Shown here: one piece after another, positions 1 through 5,400 of the stretch
Layout of the letters: each line of letters starts with the position of its first letter
Position numbering within the stretch: position 1 is the first letter of the stretch
Assembly (NCBI GenBank): GCA_002352705.1
Contig: DEIW01000173.1
Span: 1 to 7,288 of the forward strand
DNA length: 7,288 nt
Source: Bacteroidales bacterium UBA2764
GTDB lineage: Bacteria > Bacteroidota > Bacteroidia > Bacteroidales > Paludibacteraceae
Reading direction: 5' to 3'
Notes under the pieces: generated by a model
The model's input: the letters and a program-made list of their open reading frames with translations, nothing else
What the model was told of the DNA's origin: nothing
Database searches by the model: none
Made by a program: the position numbers and the translations under genes

Positions 1-747
1 ATAGAAGAAGTATTTCGTTTTTTGGAACAAGCAGACAAGCCATGTATAGTAGCGATAGATGAGTTCCAACGGATAGCAGACTACCCGGAGAAAAACGTAG
101 AAGCGATTTTACGTACGCATATTCAAAAGATGCATAATTGTGAGTTTATCTTTGCTGGATCCGATCGTCATTTATTGGGCCAGATGTTCCAAGATTACAA
201 TCGTCCATTCTATGAGAGTGCGACGATCCTAACGTTAGAGAAGATAGAGAAAGCAAAATATAATGCGTTTGCGGTGGCGCATTTCAAGGAGTTTGAAAAG
301 AATATATCTGCGGAAGAAGTAGATCGCGTATATAACTTATTTGATGGTAATACCTTCGCGATGCAAAAAACACTGCATACAGCATTCTCTTTAACCAATG
401 TAAACGGCACCTGTACTCTGGATACTATTCGTCGGGCTATTGATGATATAATTGAAGATAATGATTTTACCTATCGTACTCATTTGATGAATATCGGTTT
501 GTCTCAAAAAGAAGTTCTTTATGCGATAGCCAGAAGCGGCGTTGCCATGCAAATAACAAGCGCAAACTTTGTTAACAAATATCGTTTAGGATCCTCCAGT
601 TCCGTACAATCAGCTGTCCGAAAGTTAAAAGCCGATGGATGGGTTGCCGAGTGTTTGAATGAGGATGGACAAAAAGGCTATCAGTTGAATGATTATTTTT
701 TGATGTTGTGGATCCAAAAGAACTATGGAAAAGGATATGATTTGTAA
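1..747 (+). CDS. AAA-family ATPase (archaeal ATPase / ATPase_2-like), 3' part only
   Basis: The reading frame is open from the first base, so the gene is cut by the left edge and about 248 residues remain. A Walker B strand with Asp-Glu (CIVAIDEFQRI, 43-75) binds Mg-ATP and activates water in this family. It is followed by a sensor-like strand ending in Gly-Ser (FIFAGS, 145-162). The last third (about 499-720) reads as a winged-helix domain: 'LSQKEVLYAIA', then 'SSVQSAVRKLKADGW', then an aromatic 'YFLMLWI' tail. This order (P-loop domain, then a C-terminal winged helix) is typical of the archaeal-type ATPases that occur in many copies in Bacteroidales and whose role is poorly known. The Walker A loop must lie upstream. 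A TTG at 22 lies in frame but is not a credible start, because the same frame continues leftwards into family-like sequence. The gene is AT-rich (21 G/C in the first 60 bases) and its last 23 bases overlap the next gene. Family assignment is fairly sure; the cellular role is unknown. Confidence 0.85.
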   Translation: MEEVFRFLEQADKPCIVAIDEFQRIADYPEKNVEAILRTHIQKMHNCEFIFAGSDRHLLGQMFQDYNRPFYESATILTLEKIEKAKYNAFAVAHFKEFEKNISAEEVDRVYNLFDGNTFAMQKTLHTAFSLTNVNGTCTLDTIRRAIDDIIEDNDFTYRTHLMNIGLSQKEVLYAIARSGVAMQITSANFVNKYRLGSSSSVQSAVRKLKADGWVAECLNEDGQKGYQLNDYFLMLWIQKNYGKGYDL

Positions 748-2347
748 TACTAAAAGCCATTTATTCATTTTGGTACTCGCGGGAGCGGTGCTCGCGGGAT
801 GCGGAGGGGCGACCGGGAAAGGACAGGACAGTGACGTACGTAATGCGAACGAGATGCGTACGGGATACAGCCGTGCGATGATCAACGATCGCATGAGCGG
901 ATGGTACAACAAGGACGCTTGTGTCGGTTTCCCGAATGCCAACAGCACCAACGGCGTCGTGCAGCCTGAGACGGCGGCTACGTGGGACTACGTGCCCGGT
1001 GTGGTAGCCAAAGGAATCTTAGATGTATGGAGCCTCTATCGCGACTCCGCATGGGCGGATGCGTGGTATGAGGGGCTGGCGGAATGGGCTGAGAGCGACG
1101 CCTGTGTGGCGCATGCGGCTCAGATGATGAAAGGCGGCATCCTCGATGACCTGAACTGCGCGAAAGTGTATATCGGCTTGTACGAGGGTGCCAAGCCCGG
1201 CGGCAGGTTTGAGAACGCGGAGCGTGCAGCGTTCTACATGGCGCAGATGCGGCGTGCGGCGAAGGGATTAGAGGAACACAAAGCACTTTATTCAATAAAG
1301 TGCGAAGTACCAAGTGACCAAGTACCAAGTACGAAGGAGGATAGTTACGAGCCAGCGGTGAACGGCGGATGGATGCACAAGGCAACGGATGACCCGACGA
1401 AGAGTTATTGGGGGCAGATGTGGTGCGACGGTGCGTATATGGGTCCGGCGTTGCTGGCGCAACTGTTAGTGACCGGTGCCTGCGAGGGCACGAACTTAGG
1501 ATGGAACGACGTCTATGACCAGTTCTACGCCTCGTGGCCGTACCTATGGGACGAGGAGAAGAAACTGCCGTACCATGTGCTGTTCACCGACGTGACGACC
1601 AACCGGAACGGCAAGGCGATATACGAGGCCGGACACCTATATCCCTGTCGGGATCATTTACCAAGTGACGAAGTACCAAGTACCATTTACCACTCAGAAG
1701 AGTATTGGGGTCGTGCGGCAGGGTGGTATATCTTAGCGCTGGTGGATGTGCTGGAGGCGTATATGAAGGGACTAAGTGACGAAGGACAATGTACGAAGGA
1801 GTTGCCGCAAGCGCAGAATTTCGACGAGCTGCGGGACATGTTGACCAAACTGGCGGACGGTCTGGTAGCGCGTCAGGATAAAGAGACAGGATGCTGGTAT
1901 CAGTTGTTGCAATACGGTCCGGAGAAATGCGCTACGCAGGGAGTGGATGCGACCGGTTCGGACAAATATACGAACGTCAGCGAAGGTGGTACGCAATGCA
2001 ATTATTTAGAGTCTTCGGCTTCGTGCCTCATCACGGCGGCATTGCTGAAGGGCTCACGGCTGGGGCTGATTGACCATGCCGAGGCGGGCAAGAAAGGCTA
2101 CGAGGGGATTCTGCGTACTTTCGTACGCCAAGTACCAAGTGACGATAAAGTACCAAGTGACAAAGTACCAAGTACCAAGAAGATACTGACCATCACTTCT
2201 TCCTGTCAGTCCGCAGGGTTGAGTAAAGACCGTTGGGGCAACGCGGCGTACTACCTGATAGGCAAGGATGTGCCCATCCAGGACAACACGGAAGGCAAGG
2301 TTCTCGGAGCCTTTCTGATGGCTGCGGCTGAGTACGAACGACTCTGA
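725..2347 (+). CDS. GH105-type unsaturated rhamnogalacturonyl hydrolase, lipoprotein, with in-frame repeat inserts
   Basis: GH105 enzymes remove the unsaturated galacturonyl residue left by pectin lyases at the non-reducing end of rhamnogalacturonan oligosaccharides, by hydrating the double bond. Family signatures are in order: 'GGWMHK' (residues 214-219); 'QMWCDGAYMGPALLAQL', whose Asp235 matches the catalytic Asp143 of YteR; 'YWGRAAGWY' (327-335); 'ARQDKETGCWYQ'; 'NYLESSASCLITAALLKGSRLG'; and a C-terminal 'GAFLMAAAEYE'. The N terminus is a lipoprotein signal with hydrophobic core and lipobox L23-A24-G25-C26, so the enzyme should be anchored in the envelope. The protein has 540 residues, long against about 370 for YteR. 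Part of the excess is four V-P-S-[D/T] inserts at residues 194-204, 312-323, 351-358 and 469-485. The start at 725 lies inside the ATPase gene; ATG 737 is in the same frame, also leaves a good signal peptide and cannot be excluded. No separate promoter is obvious, so it may be read through from the ATPase gene. Specificity for another unsaturated uronide is possible. Confidence 0.9.
   Translation: MEKDMICNTKSHLFILVLAGAVLAGCGGATGKGQDSDVRNANEMRTGYSRAMINDRMSGWYNKDACVGFPNANSTNGVVQPETAATWDYVPGVVAKGILDVWSLYRDSAWADAWYEGLAEWAESDACVAHAAQMMKGGILDDLNCAKVYIGLYEGAKPGGRFENAERAAFYMAQMRRAAKGLEEHKALYSIKCEVPSDQVPSTKEDSYEPAVNGGWMHKATDDPTKSYWGQMWCDGAYMGPALLAQLLVTGACEGTNLGWNDVYDQFYASWPYLWDEEKKLPYHVLFTDVTTNRNGKAIYEAGHLYPCRDHLPSDEVPSTIYHSEEYWGRAAGWYILALVDVLEAYMKGLSDEGQCTKELPQAQNFDELRDMLTKLADGLVARQDKETGCWYQLLQYGPEKCATQGVDATGSDKYTNVSEGGTQCNYLESSASCLITAALLKGSRLGLIDHAEAGKKGYEGILRTFVRQVPSDDKVPSDKVPSTKKILTITSSCQSAGLSKDRWGNAAYYLIGKDVPIQDNTEGKVLGAFLMAAAEYERL
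1283..1303. repeat. Perfect 10-bp inverted repeat next to repeat array 1
   Basis: The arms GCACTTTATT (1283-1292) and AATAAAGTGC (1294-1303) are exact reverse complements around one base. The site is coding (A-L-Y-S-I-K-C, residues 187-193 of the GH105 protein) and ends exactly where the first heptamer array begins. Its right arm already resembles the array (AAGTGCG, AAGTACC), so it may be part of the same insertion. In RNA it would need at least three bases unpaired in the loop. Confidence 0.85.
1304..1336 (+). repeat. Heptamer repeat array 1 inside the GH105 gene
   Basis: The units are AAGTACC (1305-1311), AAGTGAC (1312-1318), one extra C, AAGTACC (1320-1326), AAGTACG (1327-1333), then AAG. 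They encode E-V-P-S-D-Q-V-P-S-T-K (residues 194-204), placed between the helices preceding the conserved GGWMHK motif. The single extra base after the GAC unit occurs in the other copies too. I know no named family for it. Confidence 0.9.
1641..1654. repeat. Short perfect hairpin next to repeat array 2
   Basis: ATCCC (1641-1645) and GGGAT (1650-1654) pair around the tetraloop TGTC and end directly before array 2. The stem has only five pairs and could be chance. It is listed because arrays 1 and 3 also follow a perfect inverted repeat. Confidence 0.5.
1655..1692 (+). repeat. Heptamer repeat array 2 inside the GH105 gene, flanked by CATTTACCA
   Basis: The core is AAGTGAC (1663-1669), one G, AAGTACC (1671-1677) and AAGTACC (1678-1684). 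The 9-mer CATTTACCA occurs on both sides (1655-1663 and 1684-1692), which may be a variant unit (ATTTACC for AAGTACC) or a duplicated flank. The stretch encodes H-L-P-S-D-E-V-P-S-T-I-Y-H (residues 311-323), in a loop just before the conserved YWGRAAGWY motif. Confidence 0.85.
1774..1798 (+). repeat. Decayed copy of the heptamer repeat (array 4)
   Basis: AAGTGAC (1774-1780), G, AAGGACA (1782-1788), ATGTACG (1789-1795) and AAG keep the spacing of array 1 with few mismatches. The stretch encodes S-D-E-G-Q-C-T-K (residues 351-358), in the same frame as the other copies. It could be an older copy that has drifted. Chance similarity cannot be ruled out. Confidence 0.5.
2113..2128. repeat. Short perfect hairpin next to repeat array 3
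   Basis: GCGTAC (2113-2118) and GTACGC (2123-2128) pair exactly around the tetraloop TTTC. The right arm ends at the base before array 3. The site codes for part of L-R-T-F-V-R. Confidence 0.6.
2129..2179 (+). repeat. Heptamer repeat array 3, the longest, inside the GH105 gene
   Basis: The units are AAGTACC (2130-2136), AAGTGAC (2137-2143), GATA, AAGTACC (2148-2154), AAGTGAC (2155-2161), A, AAGTACC (2163-2169), AAGTACC (2170-2176), AAG. They encode Q-V-P-S-D-D-K-V-P-S-D-K-V-P-S-T-K (residues 469-485). The half-unit order AAGTACC then AAGTGAC appears twice, so this copy looks like a local duplication of the arrangement seen once in array 1. Confidence 0.9.
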
Positions 2348-2373
2348 GAAGGGGATAAATTGACGGAAAATGT

Positions 2374-2411
2374 GTAAAGTGCGCTAATGAAGGTGCACTT
2401 TACTTTTTTTT
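2374..2411 (+). terminator. Intrinsic terminator after the GH105 gene
   Basis: GTAAAGTGC (2374-2382) pairs with GCACTTTAC (2395-2403). The stem can extend by G-U, C-G and U-G pairs to leave the hexaloop AATGAA, and eight T follow (2404-2411). It starts 26 bases after the GH105 stop and should end that transcript before the next promoter. Confidence 0.85.
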
Positions 2412-2412
2412 A

Positions 2413-2444
2413 TTTGCACAAATCAATAGAATTGATTACCTTTG
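2413..2444 (+). promoter_or_regulatory. Bacteroidota-type promoter of the large exported protein gene
   Basis: A -33-type TTTG (2413-2416) is separated by 20 bases from TACCTTTG (2437-2444), an exact match to the TAnnTTTG -7 element used by the Bacteroidota primary sigma factor. A start a few bases downstream would leave a leader of roughly 20 bases before the ATG at 2472. The leader is A-rich with no clear Shine-Dalgarno sequence, as is usual in this phylum. The elements sit in the two arms of a dyad (TGCACAAA 2415-2422, TTTGTGCA 2441-2448), which might be an operator. Confidence 0.75.
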
Positions 2445-2471
2445 TGCAGAATTTACGAAAACCTAAGAGAC

Positions 2472-5400
2472 ATGAAGAACTTAATTCTTAAATCCGGTAC
2501 GTTGTTTTCAATACTTTTAGCTGGTATGATGTTCTATGCCGTAGAGGCATGGGGTGCAGATGTGACTATTAGCGTCACGTTCAATGCTACATATAAACCG
2601 CAGAATGGGGTTTCTTTAATTGATAACGAAGAGACGTATGGCACAGCCTCATGTAACACAGCAAGTTCTAACCGAGCCATTATTCGCAATACAAGCAGCC
2701 TTACGATTAGTGCAACAAAAGAAGGGTGGACTTTGAAAAGTGTAGGTCTAACCTGGAGAGGGTCAAATGACCCGGCAAACACAAGCGTACTGACAATTAC
2801 CGGCGGTACATTCAATAGTTTAACATCTATTACTCCTTCCTCAAGTACTGTTGTTATTGGATCTGAAAGCACAAATAATAATTATCAAATATCAGCAATA
2901 ACCGTTGTGTTTACAGAAGGGTCGACCTGTTCTGCAACTCAGCCGGGAGCGATCAGTAAGGGTACGGTGAGCGGGGGAGAGATCACGCTGACGGCGGATG
3001 GTGATCCTGCGACAGGGGAGACTTGGTATTGGCAGGATGCAGCGGACGGAACAGTTACCTCTGTTTCCGGCAAGACCCGGAATGTCAGCGCCCCCGGAAC
3101 GTATTATATCCGTTCGTATAAGGCCTCGGAGACTTGCTGGAGTGCTGCAAGTTCGGTTACTGTAGCAGCAGAGGATTTCTATACACCCAGTGAGACTCCG
3201 AATATTACTGTGCAGCCGTCATCCGGTAGCGCAACATATGACAAGGGCGATGCTGCTACGGCTTTGTCGGTAACGGCGAGCGTGAGCGACGGCGGTACGC
3301 TGAGTTATCAATGGTATTCCAACACCACGGCGACCAATAGCGGCGGTACGTTAATCAGCGGTGCCGAGTCGGATACTTATACGCCATCCACCGCGACAGC
3401 AGGAACGCTCTATTACTACTGCGTAGTGACGAATACTTTAGCAGGTCATACCTCTGTTTCTGCCACATCTAATGTGTCCGGAGCTATTACCGTCAACTCG
3501 GACTGCCCGGGCGCAGAGGGAGGAGAGATATATTCGATTACCATGAAGAATGTATCCCTTTCATCTGTAACGCAGAATACCGAAGTAGCTTTAGCAACTA
3601 CATATGCTACGGAAAGTGGCGGCACGGCTTATTTGGGCAATAAGAATTCAGATGGAGGTAAAGCACAAGTATCAACTACAGGAAGCGGAACAATTTACTT
3701 TAACGGTAGTGATGCATACGTTAAAATTGATTTAGAGTGTCCTATTCAAACAGGAGATATATTAACCATTACTAATGGCGAAGGCTCAAGACAGGTTAGT
3801 GTTACGACAACTCCTACACGCGCGGCTACTCCCGCCACAGTGAGTGGCACCTATACCTTTACTGACGTATTTGACGGAGTTTCTACTATTTATCTCTGGA
3901 GAGCAGAGGGTAGTAGCACATATGTACATAGTATCACCATCACCCGTCCGGTTGATTGTACTCCGAATGATTTGGCATATGCGGAAAAGGCAGTGTCCAA
4001 ACAGGCAGGTGATGCTGCTTTTGTCAATACGCTGACTAATCCGCACTCGCTGTCGGTGACCTATTCGTCCTCCGTACCGGCTGTAGCTATCGTCGCTTCT
4101 GATGGTACTGTTTCTATTGAAGGAGCCGGCACAACGGTTATCAAGGCGACCTATAGCGAAACGGCTTATTGCAAAGGAGAGGTTTCCTATACATTGACAG
4201 TTACGTTGTCTCCTTCAGCGGCTCCCACTATCACCACCCAACCCATAGGAGCCAGTTATGATGCCGGCGAAACGGTTACTCCGCTGAGCGTAACGGCTAC
4301 GGGTAGCGGTACGCTGTCCTATCAATGGCAGAAAAACGGTGTGGATATACCGGGCGCCACCTCGTCCTCTTATACCCCGAATGCTTCCGGTTCGTACACC
4401 TGCGTTGTATCCAATACAGAGGCCGGTCATTCCGCTACATCTGTAACCTCCGACGCGGCGGTCATTACCATCCAATCCAATACCTATATCCTGCAAGATA
4501 TCTCGGGCACCGATGGCACAGGTACGCTTACCGGCGATTTCTATACAGGAGCTACAACGATGGTTACTGTTCCTGCCACCTCTTATGATGGCGTGAGTTA
4601 TACCAAGGGAGTTCAGTTAGGGGGAGGTGTAACAGGATGGTCTAATATGAGTTATCATGACCGAATGGTTCGGTACGATTGCAAGACCACTCATACAGAA
4701 TTTACCATAGTCGTTTATAACAAAAACGGTTCCGCTAAAAAACTCTATGTCGGTGACATTAAAGAGAATCCGATAGGCACAGCCAATACAGTATCTTCTT
4801 TATCCAATTATAGTGTTTCCGGCAATTCCCCATTGACTCAGACTTATACCATAGATAATGATAAACTAACGCCGGCGTCATTGTATATTACGGTAGAGAG
4901 TAATGATGTGAGAATCGTGCAAGTCATCGCTAATGAAACAGGAACTCCTCTGCCTACTCCCGGTAGCGTAGGCTATACTCTCAATTTTAACAAACCGCGT
5001 ATAGGTGTTCGCTCAGGGGAGAAGGCATGGTTGGACGACTCGGATTTTGAGTATCATCCGGCAGCTAATACAGCAGCCGGAAATAGTACAAGTTTCCAAA
5101 TTAAAACGAAGGGAACTGACTATATCCAGTTCCGTACGGATCAACCGTCCGCAGTAAAAATCGGAGTTCAAAAAAATCCTATATTCTATGTGGCCGATAA
5201 TAAAGCAGGTACTCTAAATCCGATTACGATTCCTAAGAAGAGTACGGACGGTGGGGCAATATATACTGTCATGGTGGATGCCGGCATGCACTACATCGTA
5301 CCGAGTGGAAGCAATTTAAACGTTACCTCTTTGCAGATACTATCTGCGTCTAAAATTACACTAAGTGCCGAAGGCGCATATAACAAATTTACCTCATCTG

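Noticed and set aside
22..24. TTG as the start of the ATPase gene
   Set aside because: The frame stays open to the first base and the Walker A part must lie upstream, so this is an internal Leu codon.
679..700. Promoter for the GH105 gene inside the ATPase gene
   Set aside because: TATTTTTTG is one base too long for TAnnTTTG, and I found no convincing TTTG at the correct distance upstream.
828..846. Possible fifth copy of the heptamer repeat (AGTGACGTACGTAA)
   Set aside because: It shares only AGTGAC plus one base with the core; the remainder does not align.
978..1385. Reverse-strand open frame of 135 codons
   Set aside because: It lies wholly opposite the GH105 gene, is rich in Arg, Ser, Pro and His as expected of an antisense shadow of GC-rich coding sequence, and has no recognisable motif.
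1304..2179. CRISPR-like array
   Set aside because: The spacing is irregular, the units are 7 bases, all copies are coding, and there are no cas genes in the window.
2534..2872. Reverse-strand open frame of 112 codons
   Set aside because: It lies opposite the large exported protein, whose frame has a promoter and signal peptide; no motif or start signal supports a second gene.
4325..4588. Forward open frame of 87 codons in another phase
   Set aside because: It overlaps the second Ig-like module, which is clearly coded in the main frame.
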